From: Limnephilus marmoratus
Taxonomy: Eukaryota > Arthropoda > Insecta > Trichoptera > Limnephilidae
NCBI GenBank assembly: GCA_917880885.1
Contig: OU862920.1
Coordinates: 1,798,001-1,862,000, forward strand
Reading direction: 5' to 3'
Length of the DNA stretch: 64,000 nt
The translations under genes and the position numbers were made by a program. Of the stretch, positions 44,565-55,919 are shown one piece after another (positions within the stretch are counted from its first letter, which is position 1; every line of letters starts with the position of its first letter). The notes under the pieces were generated by a model. It made no database searches. It saw only the letters and a list, made by a program, of their open reading frames with translations, and had not been told where the DNA came from.

Positions 44565-45425
44565 TTATAGTTTTGTTATGTTTGGTTGGGGATTATAATG
44601 TTTTGTATAAAGTAAATTTTTAATCCAGGTAGTGATATGTTTTTTGTGAATATTTGTAGATGTATTTGCAGATAGTATTTGTTTCAAAGTAGTGTGCATA
44701 CAATTAAAAAGTTTGGTTGCATAATATTGAAAGTGTCTTTGTCCATGTGTGGTGTGTGTTATCGGTATGTTTAGTATTTTATTTATTGAGGACCTGGTTT
44801 TTATTATGGTTTTTAGTTGAATGGGTATATGTAGTTTGTTTTGGAGTAGGTGTAGTATAAAAGATTTGGCATAAAGTTGTGTGATTGACATGACTTCTAA
44901 TGTTTTGTAAATTTAGCTAGAATCTGTTTGAAATGGTACTTGCAAGATGAGTTTAATTATCGCTTTTTGTATTTTTTGAATAGGTTCAATTGCTATGTTT
45001 GTAGCACTTCCCCAAGCTAGTATTCCAAATGTGGCAATGGATTGACAAAGTGCGAAATAGATGGATCTTAGCATTGTATGTTGGAAGATGTTTTTAATGT
45101 ACTTTAATAGGTGCATGACTCGTTTGAGTTTATTTGTGATGAAAGTAATGTGTTCAGTCCAGCGTAAGTGTGAATCCTCCAGGTATTTTGTTTGTTTTGC
45201 TCTTTCTATAAGTTCGCACTGGCAGTTGGATGAAGTACAGTCATGTATAAGCAAGTCTAGGTTTGGTGGAGGTTGACCTCTTTGTGTAATTGTTTAGCCA
45301 TTTTTTTACAATTGATAAACTTTTTTCGGCTGTTATAAATACATCTTTCAGTGTGGCTGCTTGACAGAGAAAAACTGTATCGTCGGCAATATTGTCATAG
45401 TTTTATATTATTGCTTTATGTGTTT
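44565..45425 (-). mobile_element. Jockey/CR1-like LINE fragment, RT domain C-terminal half
   Basis: On the minus strand, frames give IADDTVFLCQA (the second half of the YADD catalytic box, with Tyr lost), then SHLRWTEHITFITNKLKRV, YFALCQSIATFGILAWGSA, and GQRHFQYYATKLFN near the C-terminus. Order and spacing are those of a LINE RT palm to thumb. Frameshifts occur near 44900 and 45260. The fragment at 53.34 kb shares the GQRNFRYFATKLYD segment. Confidence 0.75.
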
Positions 45426-45690
45426 TAAAGTTTCGTAAGTTTGAGGAGTCACAAAAACGCCGTCAACACATACGACGTCGCACACACCGTCGACTTTTAG
45501 GGGGACGACTGTAATACAATCTATCGTTTTTGAAAAAATATACACAACAATACGCAAAACCCAAAAAAAATTGGTAAAAAAAGGCAAGATCGAATATTCA
45601 AGTTTGTCGTTATATTATATTATATCGATAGACACAGATATATTTTACAATGAAAATGACTAAAGACATATTATATATGTATATATACAT
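45426..45690. other. intergenic, nothing recognised
   Basis: Contains CGTCAACACATACGACGTCG / CACACACCGTCGAC, a short imperfect inverted motif. No gene. Confidence 0.35.
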
Positions 45691-47663
45691 TAAGGTGGTC
45701 CAGGCCTAAATAGTAAATTTTATTTTTTCAAATGTAGATGTAGCCACCCATTTTATTTGTTACACCTATCATTCCTATTACGGGTAAAAAATTTCAGCCC
45801 CCTATCTTATATACAAGGGGGTGCTCATCGAGTTAGAAGTTTCTGACAAAAGTTATGGATTTTAAGTAAAACACGTAATTTATGGTTTATTAATATTTCA
45901 AGTAATTTAGTCAAATAAGGATAAAACTATTTAAATTTGAACAAAATTTGGTAACAAAGCAATAATTAACATAATATTAGTCGCAATCTTTCAAAACCAT
46001 GTTTGTTAACTCCTTTTTGAATGTTTCAGTAGAAACGATTTTTCTGTTTTGTTTAACGATGTAAAGTAAAAATTGCTTTTGTTCCTCATTCTTAGTGAGT
46101 ATCGTGTTGTAATCTTCAAATAGTTTAACACCTCTCTCCGCTGAATCATTAACAACATGCAAATTTTTGACTCAGCTTTTGCCTTGAAGGTAATCAACAT
46201 TGTTAATCCAAGTCTCAGGAGGTAATTACAAGAAAGAGTCCTTGACATCAAGAACTAAGAGCGTTTTCAACGTTGTTTGTGTTGCAAAAGCTTCTAATGT
46301 AACCTCTGAGGCAAGCTTAGCAGAATCACCTCGTACTGAACGATTACTGCCATCAGAATTTATTTTTTGAACAATGGCCTGTTTCTCAGCGTCAGACAGC
46401 TTCTCAGTAAACAAGGTAAATGCGACTAGTTAATCTGACAAATACCATTAGTGACGCTCTAAGACACCCCTAGCTGCTACACTGATTTCGGAATCAATGA
46501 CTTCGGACAATTTTAAGCTATTCCAAAGTATTAAGTCATTTACAGGTGCATCTGCTGCCAAAGACGCTTCGATTCAAACTTTGGTGTAGATGATAACTTA
46601 CAAATCGAACAATTTGTTTTTCTTCTCTCTTGATTAGTTTAAATCTTGTTACGATCAAGCGCACTGGTAACGTATTGTGTAAATATGTCACTTGTAGACA
46701 ACTCAACGCACTACAAACCCATCTTTGGACTTATCCTCTAATATGCTAGCATTACTAGAAGTGCTACTGAAGCTGCACTCAAGTTCTAACTCTTGTCTCG
46801 ACACCACCGAAGATGAAGCATTACTTTCAGCAGCCATTTCTTTCAATTCTTCAGATCTTTGTTTCCGTTTTAGAGAACTTTCTTTGACCTTTTCTAGTTT
46901 TTTGTCAATTGAGGTCATAATCATCTTACGTTCTCATCTTTGATCGATGAGAAACACTCTGTCTTCCGTAATTTTGTATCAAATTCAAAGCGCTTGTATG
47001 GGCAATATCAAAAAGTTTGTCTAGTTCCTTTTTAAACAAATACTCTCCTTTTCTTTGTGCTTCAGAATTTCTTCCTCTATTTTTATTCAATAGCAGCCAG
47101 TTCATAAAAAACTTAATCAATTTTTCAATGCAGTGATTTTGTTGTCTGGTCGGAATACTAGATTTACTCCATACTTTTATAAGTTCTTGAATAAGTACAT
47201 GCGCGGAATCTTTCACGTTTTTGGAATCATTTAATATGTAGTGATATCGGAGTAAAACTTCCGAAGAGTAGGATGTTGGTTAAGCCTTATCAATGGCTCA
47301 ATATCTCGAACCCCAAGTAGAAAAATTTCGTATTTTTTTCGAGTAGATGAACACATTTTACTACACTGATTCACTTCACAGTCTACTAAATAAGTATCAA
47401 ATACTGTTCAAATTTGTCAATAAAACTCTTTAGTAGTTTATTTTAATATTTATTTAATAGTTTAACACACGAAACTGGCCTGTAGCAAAAAGTAAAAATT
47501 AAGCATTTTACACAAAAAATTCAAAAACAACACTCGATTGAGCACCCCTTTCTACATGAGCTATCTCGCTGAAATTTTACTATGTTATTTCTATGAATAC
47601 GTGTAACAAATTCACGTGGTGGCCAAATGAAAAATAATGAAAAAAAATTTTTGGACCACCTTA
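45691..47663 (-). mobile_element. DNA transposon with 8-bp target duplication and a decayed, uncharacterised protein
   Basis: Terminal inverted repeats TAAGGTGGTCCA / TGGACCACCTTA are flanked by perfect 8-mers ATATACAT (45683-45690 and 47664-47671). The minus strand holds the remains of one long ORF. N-terminal block 47290-46926: LIQELIKVWSKSSIPTRQQ, then KKELDKLFDIAHTSALNL. A second block at 46924-46703 has SIDKKLEKVKESSLKRKQR. A middle block at 46550-46226 has VAARGVLERH and FTEKLSDAEKQAIVQKI. C-terminal block 46190-45977: VVNDSAERGVKLFEDYN, then EEQKQFLLYIVKQNRK. The blocks resemble uncharacterised arthropod proteins that I recall but cannot name. An 8-bp duplication fits hAT-, P- or Mutator-like mechanisms, but no such catalytic motifs are seen. 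Stops and frameshifts show it is dead. Confidence 0.8.
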
Positions 47664-47671
47664 ATATACAT

Positions 47672-48962
47672 ACATACATATATTTGTTGAAGAATTTATA
47701 AAATACTTTCACATTTCTTCTGTATGTCTTTTTTCGTAGCGCCTTTATTTATTTATTGGCTCGCCAATGGAAAATATCACATCATAATATATTATTTGAT
47801 TAATAATCATTTTCAATTTGGTTAAAGCGATGTATCCAATTATAGGTGAGCTGACCGCTCATCTCTCTTACTTTATTCTTAGTATGACTACGGGTTGTAA
47901 TACATAATAATAAATCAAATTACAAGTAGGTACATCTTTGTATCCAAGTTATCGAAAAATAAACATTACAAAAGTCGCCTCCGATTCAAAAGTCGCCCCA
48001 TTTTACGGAACCCTTGTTCTCATTTAGTTTAATTATATTAAATGTGAGAAAAAACAGCAGAAGCGCCGGCCACCAAAAAGTCTTACCGGGTATTCTTCTT
48101 CTTGTTCCACGCGCCAAACTTTTCTCGTAAACTTTTTTACTTTGATAAAACAACACTAAACTTTGAAACTTTCGACGGTTGGATGAAAAACTATTGGAAA
48201 GCGTATCGTAAATCGATGTTTATGGATAACAACAATCAACACTAAAACATTTACTTTTTAAAAATTACAAGTTTAGTATGAAATCTATTTTTATTTTGTT
48301 TTGCGTTAATCCAAAGATACGAGAAAAAGCGGTGTAAGTAAAAATTGAATAATAAGTCACTTTGTTTTTTTTTTATATCGATTCGGTTAATGTCGATGAA
48401 ATCGATATGATAAGTGTAAGTTAATGTTGAATAATAAATCACTTTGTTTCTTATTTTATTTTTAAGTTTGTTATTTTGTATTAAGTTTTCGAAGTGTTTT
48501 GACTCTACAGGTTCTTGTTAACGCCAGGACATGATTGCAGTGCAGATTCGGTGGCAGACTCGCGACCGCGGCGGTTAGCACAGAACAGGAAACAAGCAAG
48601 TAGCCAAGAACGGTGAAAAGGCTCGACCACCCTCTTCCCCCGACTCCTCCCAGTGCCTCCCAGTGCCTCCCAACTCCCCACAACTTCCCACTCCCGCATG
48701 TACGGATCTGCCGCCCACGCATCCAGTAGCCATTGCTTGGTAAAGTCGACAGGTTGTACTGTGGCAACTGGCAACCAACCATCGTTACTACTTACTACCG
48801 CCACACATCACTGCATCGATACTTTTATTTATTTTAATTTTCAAGCCCAGTTGGCTTTTCCGTGTTTATTTTTTTAGGAAAAATTACACCTACATGTTCA
48901 CAACAATATAAAAACAAAATAACTTACAATGCATGAAGGATAAATAGTAGAATAGGAATTAA
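47672..48962. other. intergenic with small repeats
   Basis: TTTATTTATTTATTGGCTCG at 47746 is tail-plus-hairpin-like. An 80-bp direct duplication (AATAATAA-TCACTTTGTTT) occurs at about 48345 and 48430. A GC-rich patch at 48500-48800 with CCCAGTGCCTCCCA duplications has overlapping open frames but no domain or splice support. A LINE-like tail (TTTATTTATTTTAATTTTC) is at 48825. Confidence 0.45.
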
Positions 48963-48964
48963 TA

Positions 48965-49311
48965 CAGGGTGTTAATGGACGTACTTGACTTACTAATCAG
49001 TGATTCCTGACATTATTTGGAGTAAAAAAAATGTAAATAAAATTTTGTCTCCAGTGACATTTTTGGTGTTTTTTTTATTTTTGGTAGTTGTTGGACGTTG
49101 GAGGCAGGGTTAGGGGTTGGTCGGTTACTCGGCTGTGTGACCAGTGACGAATTGCAGAAGATTTTTTTTTCGTTGATTTTGGAGAAAAAAAAATTGAAAA
49201 AAAAGTCATCCAAAAAGTCACCGGAGACCAAAATTTTGTTAAAATTTTTTACTCCAAATAATTTCAGGAATCACTGGTTAAATTAAGTCAGGTACGTCCC
49301 TTAACACCTTT
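48965..49311. mobile_element. mariner-like MITE with long inverted ends
   Basis: Left end CAGGGTGTTAATGGACGTAC, right end the complement of GTACGTCCCTTAACACC, with TA on both sides. The inverted similarity continues inward for about 95 bp (CAGTGATTCCTGACATTATT, CTCCAGTGACATTTTTGG). TA target and CAGGGTGT start fit Tc1/mariner. A solo end occurs at 30531. Confidence 0.75.
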
Positions 49312-49364
49312 TATAAGGTTCATTTGTATATGGCGGGCGGCGTGGATTTGATTTGATTCTACAT

Positions 49365-50190
49365 TTTTTTTGCAAGGTTGTTGTTGGACATTTGACCTTC
49401 AAAACAAAGGCAAGATCACTATCTATATGAGATTTCGAAAAATAGCCACCTTCCTCTTTTTTACACACCTTAAAGCAGTATTTTTATACTTTTTATGTTG
49501 AAATATTGCAAAATAAAAGGAAAATTACTGTCTACATCTGATTTCGAAAAACTTTGCACAAAGCCCGGGTAACACCGGGGATATCAGCCGGGGTGTGGCT
49601 TTATTTTTCGTACAAATACACAGTTTTATTTCTAGATTGATGAAATTTAGCACATTTAACTTTTAAAATAAGATAAAGGTTAGGAACCGTTTAACTGAAA
49701 TTTCGAAAAACTACCCCATCCCTTTTTCCCATACTTTAAGCAAACTTTTAATACTACTGGGTAAAATTTTACAAATTGGGCTTTCAAAATTAGAGCAAAA
49801 TTACTGTCTATGTCTGATTTCGAAAACTAGGCGTAATGATCGGGCAACGCCGGGGATATCAATATATATTAATCCGAGATCTTCAATTATATCTATCAAT
49901 ATATATTCAATAAATCCGAGATCGATAAAATTTTCCACATTCGACTTTAAAAACAAGAGGAAGGTCACTGTTTATATGAGATTTAAAAAATACCACCCAT
50001 CCACTTTTCCCACCCAGTTCAGATACAACTCGATATTTTTTTTTTTACATTTGACGTTCAAAATAAGAGGAAAATTCCACTCCACATTTGATTTAGAAAA
50101 ATGCTGCATAAAACCCGGCAACTCTGGGGATGTCAGCTGTATAGACATCTTGTTTTTCATAGAAGTACAAACCAATGGTTTTATTTCGCG
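49365..50190. repeat. 275-bp tandem repeat, three diverged units
   Basis: The word CCGGGGATATCA, or a close variant, recurs at about 49575, 49850 and 50125, exactly 275 bp apart. Each unit also has TTACTGTCTA-GATTTCGAAAA, ACAAGAGGAAGGTCACT-like and CCCATCC-TTTTTCCCA-like blocks. Divergence between units is high. The CCGGGYAAC-CCGGGGATATC core looks like a variant of the element P terminus in reverse. Confidence 0.7.
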
Positions 50191-50440
50191 ATTGAGAGGC
50201 GGGAACGGGGTGACACAGCCCCAAGTCACACAAGGTGGTTCGATACGTTTGGTGACTTGGCAGGGTTGCCCGGGTACATGAGGTGAAGTTTGTCTGGATC
50301 TTGGCGTCGAATGTGTCTGCCATCCACTGCGTGTCGGGCCAGATCGGAAAATACTGGTTGGTGGAGACCTTTTAAGCTCTCAGGCCGCACTCCTTTGATC
50401 CATCCACTTGCACGCAGTCAGGAGAGACGGACGGACTCAT
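50191..50440 (+). mobile_element. family N copy, 5' body only
   Basis: GATTGAGAGGCGGGAACGGG, CCAAGTCACACAAGGTGGTT, GATACGTTTGGTGACTTGGC, then CTTGGCGTCGAATGTGTCTG and GGCCAGATCGG match the 25.96 kb copy. The 3' LINE-like tail is missing. It follows the 275-bp array directly. Confidence 0.65.
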
Positions 50441-50994
50441 CTATATATTTTTTTTATTTGTTTAAAAGCCCATGTGGCTTTTAAATAAATAGTACCTTTA
50501 CCAAAAGTACCTTCATCTCAGACACTATTAAGTCCAACGATACTGTTTTGAGCTGAATTTGTAGAAAATTTAATATCTATATACCTACTTTTTCTTCGAG
50601 GTAGAGCCCAAACTCGCTTACTCCTTGTAGTGCAAATCTTAACAAATAAAAATGAATATTTCTTTGCTTGATTGTTGTGCGCAACCTTAACCATTCTTTC
50701 GATTGCAATGAAACTTTGGCGATTTGTCGTGCGCATACCCGCAAAGGTTTCTGTATATAGTGCTAAGCTCTAGCGTTATACAATTATTTTTCCTATACCT
50801 TTCATCCGATTGCAATGAAACTTTGGTTATTTGTTGTGCGCGTGCCCTCAAAGGTTTCTGTGTGTAGTGCTGAGCTCTAGTGTTATAAAATTATTTCCTA
50901 TACCGTTCATCCGATTGCAATGAAACTTTGGTAAATTTTTGTGCGCACGCCCGCGAAGGGATCTATGTACATTGGTGAGCTCTGCCGTTTTTAA
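50441..50994. repeat. LINE-type hairpin tail and ~100-bp direct repeats
   Basis: A perfect hairpin TTTAAAAGCC-CATG-TGGCTTTTAAA lies at 50460-50485. Downstream, a block with ATTGCAATGAAACTTTGG recurs at about 50703, 50812 and 50917 together with AGGTTTCTGT and GAGCTCT words. These are three diverged repeats of roughly 105-110 bp, leading into the next element P copy. Confidence 0.65.
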
Positions 50995-51236
50995 ATTTGT
51001 ATAAAAAAAGCAAGAAGGAAAACGGGGAAGCTGGATGAGGAGGACGGGAGGTGGGAGGTAAGTACTTGAGGGGAGAAGGAAACGTAATGGGGGAAAGCGG
51101 GAGGGTGGAGGGGAAAGGGGGAAGATGGAGGGCATGGGGACGCAGAACGGGAAGGGAAGGCGGAAGGGGAACAGGGATGAATGGGAAAGGATACGCAGGG
51201 AGAAACAATTTATTTGCATGCCGGGAACTAGCTAGT
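50995..51236 (-). mobile_element. element P copy with purine-rich tract
   Basis: On the minus strand it begins CTAGCTAGTTCCCGGCATGC, then TTGTTTCTCCCTGCGTATCC and the pyrimidine tract (51010-51185 on this strand is purine-rich). The repeats at 50.7-50.99 kb may be its 3' side. Confidence 0.65.
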
Positions 51237-51374
51237 GGTAAATAAATTACAATCTTAACCGGTGTTAATGGCATATCAATTCTAATGGTGATGAAAATTA
51301 CATATTGTTATTCAAATTTAATTGGATAAATGTGCTCGTCTCTCTTTGCACAGCTCTGAAAATTGCACAGCTCG

Positions 51375-51562
51375 ATTTTAGCTCTACCTAGCATGGGTGG
51401 CAAGGGGCGGATAACATGGTGCCCCTCCCCCCATTAAAGTTGACAAAAGAAAATTTTGACTTCATAAAAAATTGGTCCGTCTTGGGAGGGGGGTGGCTAG
51501 AATTGTGCTCCCCCCCCCTTCCCCCCATCGGGGGCACCCCCCCCCCCCTCGCTACGCCTCTG
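51375..51562. mobile_element. hAT-like MITE with GTAGC ends and G/C runs
   Basis: AGCTCTACCTAGCATGGGTG GC-rich head and CCCTCGCTACGCCTCTG tail form a weak inverted pair (CAGAGGCGTAGCGAGGG in reverse). C runs and CCCCATT-like blocks lie between. It is related to the partial copy at 27.68 kb. A poly-T run follows at 51563-51587. Confidence 0.45.
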
Positions 51563-53199
51563 TTTTTTTTTTTTTTTTTTTTTTTTTAATTTGACGTAGA
51601 TACGGAAGTCTGTCGAGACCGAAAACTTCACCTCCATCATGAACAACCTAGCAAATAATAATAAAAAAATAAAACTAAATAAATTAAAAAAATAAAAACA
51701 CATAATATTAACACAAGAGTACACGAGTGGGCCACATATGTAGCCCAGGGTATTATTTTTGTTCATAATTTCGTGAAATCGCGTGATTTAACTTCGAGTC
51801 TCTAGCTAGGCTCCGATTAGTTGTTGCTCGACGCATTCAGTGTGGCGTGAGCGAGTGTGCTACGTGTTCCGCCAGTGCACGTTTGGGCTACATGAAATCT
51901 TGGAAAACTTGCTCGAAATGCTACAGGCGTATATGTAATGATTACCAAATTTTAATTTGACCTTATGTAATGATCACCAAATTTTAATTTTGTGCTTCGT
52001 GTAATGAAATTTTTTAAAAAAGTAAAAAAAAAATGTCAGAATTAAACCAAAAGTTGATTGATCTCAAATAATTAAAAATTATATGATTTTTTGAGAAGTC
52101 TGAAGTTTTGTTAATATTTTAAGTTTAAGAAAGAGAAGATATTTTTTTAACTTCGGTTTACTAAGTAAATGTCATTATGTTGAAAATACTAAAAAATTAA
52201 ACGATTATCTTTCAGTATATTTCAATTTAAAATGGGCTACAAGTGAAGCCCACGCGAGCACTCATGAACGTTTTAGAGGCGCGTGTACCGTAGTGTTAAC
52301 TACCCCATTTGACTTAAGGCGGGATGCTTAAAATTACTGTTCTATAATATATGTATAACATATATATTTAATGATATCTCCAGGTCCCTTGACATTTTCA
52401 ACATTAGTCTTGAACGTTTCAAGAGTAATTTTAGGCAAGAGCTCTAAAATATGTATTATTGTAATTTTATTTATGCAATCAGATGATGTGATACACAATA
52501 ATGTATTTATGTTGTATGTACAATGTACCTACATGTACGTAATCCAATCTAATATTCTATGTGTATTTTAATAGGATTATATTAATCTGTAATGCACAAA
52601 AAAAAAATTATAATGGATATCTCTTTTCGTGTATTTGGAATTGATGACCATTATTTTGTATTTCAATAATTATTTCATTTATTTAAGTTTATTAATCAAA
52701 TTGCATGCAATGGTTACTACGCGAAGTGTCTAAAACCTGTTGAAAATAATATTACAAATCTGTCCATTGAATTAAACGTAACTTCATGAATTGATTATTC
52801 GTTTTTACCTAAATGAAGTGCACTTTTGTTAATATCTTGATTAGATATTTTTTATCTTTACGCGCGAGCTGATTTATCTATATCTACATCATATATGTCG
52901 ATTGTCACGTTTACAAATTATTCGACCAAGGAAATAGCAAAAATATCTGTCTATATTCGCCAATGATTGACTTGTCGCATATAAATATATATTTTAAGTA
53001 GAGTCTCCACCGACCTCAACAAAAACAACATAAATAAAACCTCGAAAACATTTGCTTACACATCTTTTTTTTCTATCTCCTCCGTTGTGGCCACACACAT
53101 TTTGTCTAATAGTGGTTTGTGGTGAAGACTTGTCTACGTACTCAACACTCCAATTAATTACGGCTAGCTACATTTTAAATTATTATTTTTTATTATTAT
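51563..53199. other. intergenic, nothing recognised
   Basis: AT-rich. A direct repeat of about 30 bp (TGTAATGATTACCAAATTTT / TGTAATGATCACCAAATTTT) lies at 51932-51985. No gene or named element is supported. Confidence 0.4.
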
Positions 53200-53710
53200 C
53201 TTTATTTATTATGTTACATCAATGTATGTATAGGTGATTGTGCTGTGCCTGTCTCACTAGGAATTCCTGTGTTGAGAGCAGGCGCATTTTAGCGTAAATA
53301 GTTTAAACAAAAATAAGGATAACAACAACAATGTTATTTAAATTTAAAGTAAAAGTACAAGGACAATCAGCATCGTATCAATGGGAAAGAATGCATTTGG
53401 AGGTTCGAAAAATATTGTTAAAATATGATCTGTCTTTACTAGTGATCCAAACTTGGTATCTGATTTATATTTTACATAATTATTGGGCTGTCTAATGGTC
53501 AGTGGAAGTGTGTCATAAAGTTTTGTTGCAAAGTACCTGAAATTTCTTTGACCAAACATTGTTTTGGCAAAAGGGATAAGTTAGAGATTTTGCCCTTTGT
53601 TTCTCGTATCATGAACAGTTTGGATATTGTCAAAAATAGTTCTATGTTTGAATAGATGAATTAGTGTATTTTTGGCATAAAGTTGCTAAATTAAAACATA
53701 AAACATTGTT
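53200..53710 (-). mobile_element. Jockey/CR1-like LINE 3' end with conserved hairpin (copy C)
   Basis: Minus-strand coding remnant: QLYAKNTLIHLFKHRT, then MFGQRNFRYFATKLYDTLPL, TIRQPNNYVKYKS, matching the C-terminal RT region at 44.57-44.89 kb. The 3' UTR carries the hairpin at 53244-53286 and an AT-rich tail near 53175-53220. A frameshift separates the two coding pieces. Confidence 0.7.
53244..53286 (-). promoter_or_regulatory. LINE 3' UTR hairpin (copy C)
   Basis: TGTGCCTGTCTCA pairs with TTGAGAGCAGGCGCA (small bulge) around CTAGGAATTCCTGTG. The stem is the most GC-rich of the set, while the loop keeps the CTAGG...CCTG signature. Confidence 0.78.
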
Positions 53711-54062
53711 AAAAAATAAAAAGGCTTGTTTTTCATATATTTACTTAATTAGCAACAGTTTGAAATTATAATGCACTAGTAATCCCTTGATGAAGTAAGC
53801 ACCCAATAATTAAGTTGGTTGCTACGTATCAATTCAAATTGAAATTTGAATTCCTAATTGAAAATATTCTTTGAACAAATCGAATCCAGCTTTTCTTTTG
53901 TTGCCCAAAACATACTACGAACAATAGAATTTTTCTTCGGAGAGTTCCAAGTAGGCCAGAGTTTCCGGAAGTTTGTTTCAACGTGAGAAGGCACATACTT
54001 TGGTGAAATCGCCATTACCTGTGAACTAAAATTTCGGTTAGTTTTGAGTTTTTTGAAAAATA
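53711..54062. other. intergenic, nothing recognised
   Basis: AT-rich spacer without supported features. Confidence 0.4.
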
Positions 54063-54115
54063 AAATCTCACGTTACTTGAAAAGAATATACGAAGTGGCC
54101 CAAATTTAGTCCCAA
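54063..54115. mobile_element. fragment of PIF-like MITE interior
   Basis: AAATCTCACGTTACTTGAAA followed by AGAATATACGAAGTGGCCC matches 23270-23315 inside the MITE at 23.22 kb. The inverted ends are missing. Confidence 0.6.
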
Positions 54116-54600
54116 AGTACCAGTGGAGGCAACATCTTTTTCTGATTTTTCTGTCTCCAGATTTTCGATTGAGTTTCGCTAATTCTTCATTTAATTTGAG
54201 ATTTTACTCATAAAGTTATAAAATAAAAATAAATAACTCGACTTTGTTTTATATATTAAAGATGAGGGATACCCCAAAAATGAGGCTGAACTTATGTTGT
54301 TAAAGCTTGTATGGGGGTGTCTTATTACAATTTATATTACATTGCATGCATCAGCATACATCTCAATCTTAATATAATAAAATAGTAGTCGGTACATGTT
54401 TATAATACAAGACTAACTGCAATTGATGGATTTGTAATTCCCAGATACATAAGTAAATATCCGGTCAGAGAACTCTAGAAAACCTTGTTCCAATAATTTA
54501 AAACATGTTACCCAATTTTAAAAAAGCTGTGAATTGAGTTTCAGAAAGAAATCCTTACTAAAAAATGGTTATGTGGAAGAAATTGAAAGAATGAAAGGGA
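54116..54600. other. intergenic, nothing recognised
   Basis: No coding or repeat signal was seen. Confidence 0.4.
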
Positions 54601-55430
54601 AAAAAGAGCGTTCATCCGTTCGCGTTGTCTCTGAATTTGTCCCAATAGTTGTGCTTGGCGTTGAGATCTCCTAGTACAACAATGGGGCGCGAAATAAGTC
54701 ATTTATCCAAAACCAGATTTTTGACATTTTGGCAGTAGGCGGCGATGAAGGTATGCGCTCTCACCTCTATGATTATTTCGATAATGGTGGCTTCAGTGTA
54801 CTTCAGCTTCGGAGTAGGGATTCTTGTAGAAGTGATGGATTGATGAATATGGCGGTACCGCCAACTCCTCCTTCCGATCGGTCGTCTCTGGTGAATTTCG
54901 GACACTCTTAGCGGTATGTCGTGTTTTAAATGTGTTTCCGATAGAATTATATCTGTGTTTGTGTTGTTTGTTGTGGGCGTTCCACAGAAGGATGCATCAG
55001 GATGAACATCTTCTCATGTGGGGTGGTGCAGCGGGCCAGCTGCGATCAAGCCAGCTGCGTAACCCCTGCAGCAGGGTCATCGGCTCTCGTGGTGGCTGCT
55101 TTGTGCGGGGTTGCGAGCGGAGCTGCTGTTCGGGCTGCTGATTGGCTGCCGCTCTGCAGGCTACGTTGGTCCAGGTGTGTCCATATGTCCTCCACTGCTG
55201 GCTTGAGGATGTGGCCTGCTATTGCCTGTTGCTGGGCGATGGGGCTGTATCTGGCGCTGTTGAAGCGAAGAGAGTAAGCCACAGGGAGGCAAGGCTGTTG
55301 GTGGAATGGGGGCCCCCGCAGTTGCAGCACGCGGCGGGCTCTACCAAGCACTTCACGCACCTGGCAGCAGTAACTTGAGTGATTGTTTCGGTGATTCCGC
55401 AGTCGGATCCAGATTTAGTATTATTCACTC
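54601..55430 (-). mobile_element. Jockey-like LINE fragment: end of ORF1 (zinc knuckle) and ORF2 endonuclease
   Basis: On the minus strand the upstream part (55430-55220) encodes ARCVKCLVEPAACCNCGGPH, a CCHC zinc-knuckle region typical of Jockey-type ORF1 gag-like proteins. Downstream (54905-54620) lies ORF2 endonuclease sequence: YTEATIIEIIIEVRAHTFIA, AYC, then, after a frameshift, IVVLGDLNAKHNYWD and FRDNANG. GDLNAKHxxW is the catalytic Asp/Asn block of AP-type LINE endonucleases. The stretch between is GC-rich and may hold ORF1 sequence. Stops and frameshifts show a dead copy. Confidence 0.75.
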
Positions 55431-55729
55431 AATATTTTTAACAGATGTGCTCAAGACGTCATGACAGATCAAAGATTATTTTTCGGCACCTGCGGTACGT
55501 AAACATTATTAGAGGTGCCATTATAATTACCTACATCCGCTTACCGATCACGGCTTATTTGGTTCATAGCTGACCTCAAGGCAGAAACTTCAAATTAAGC
55601 CTTTATTAAGTAATAATAAACTTTAGCTAATGCGATATCGCCCCACCGAGTTACGCAAAAAATGTTCACAAAAGGAAAAATGTCTTGGGATCATGCTTGA
55701 TATTACTCTCTATAGATTTAACATAATTA
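55431..55729. other. intergenic, nothing recognised
   Basis: Spacer between two LINE-derived fragments; no features supported. Confidence 0.4.
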
Positions 55730-55915
55730 CGGAATGCTATATGAACATTTCGTCAACTGTTTTGAGTTCACTAAACTTTTCATATTCGCTTTGATTACCA
55801 GTAGCTTTCAATTTTTTATGGTGAGCATGTTTCATCTCAATGTTCACGATGGTATCTCTAGAGAACCACTTCGGATATCTACGACCACCTTTGTTGGGAG
55901 GTTTTCTTGGGAAAC
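55730..55915 (-). mobile_element. Jockey-like LINE fragment, endonuclease-RT linker
   Basis: Minus-strand frame: GGRRYPKWFSRDTIVNIEMK, then HAHHKKLKATGNQSEYEKFS and ELKTVDEMF with a stop. The YPKWFS...K...H.K.K.....Y..F pattern occurs between the endonuclease and RT domains of Jockey-clade ORF2. It adjoins the mariner remnant directly. Confidence 0.55.
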
Positions 55916-55919
55916 AAAT

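Noticed and set aside
48471..48804. Three overlapping minus-strand frames of 67-103 codons in a GC-rich patch
   Set aside because: Overlapping frames in a region with internal CCTCCCAGTG duplications; no domain, splice or homology signal. Probably repeat-derived.
54729..55428. Several plus- and minus-strand frames near 55 kb as separate genes
   Set aside because: They are other-frame shadows of a Jockey-like ORF1/ORF2 remnant on the minus strand, identified by zinc-knuckle and endonuclease motifs.
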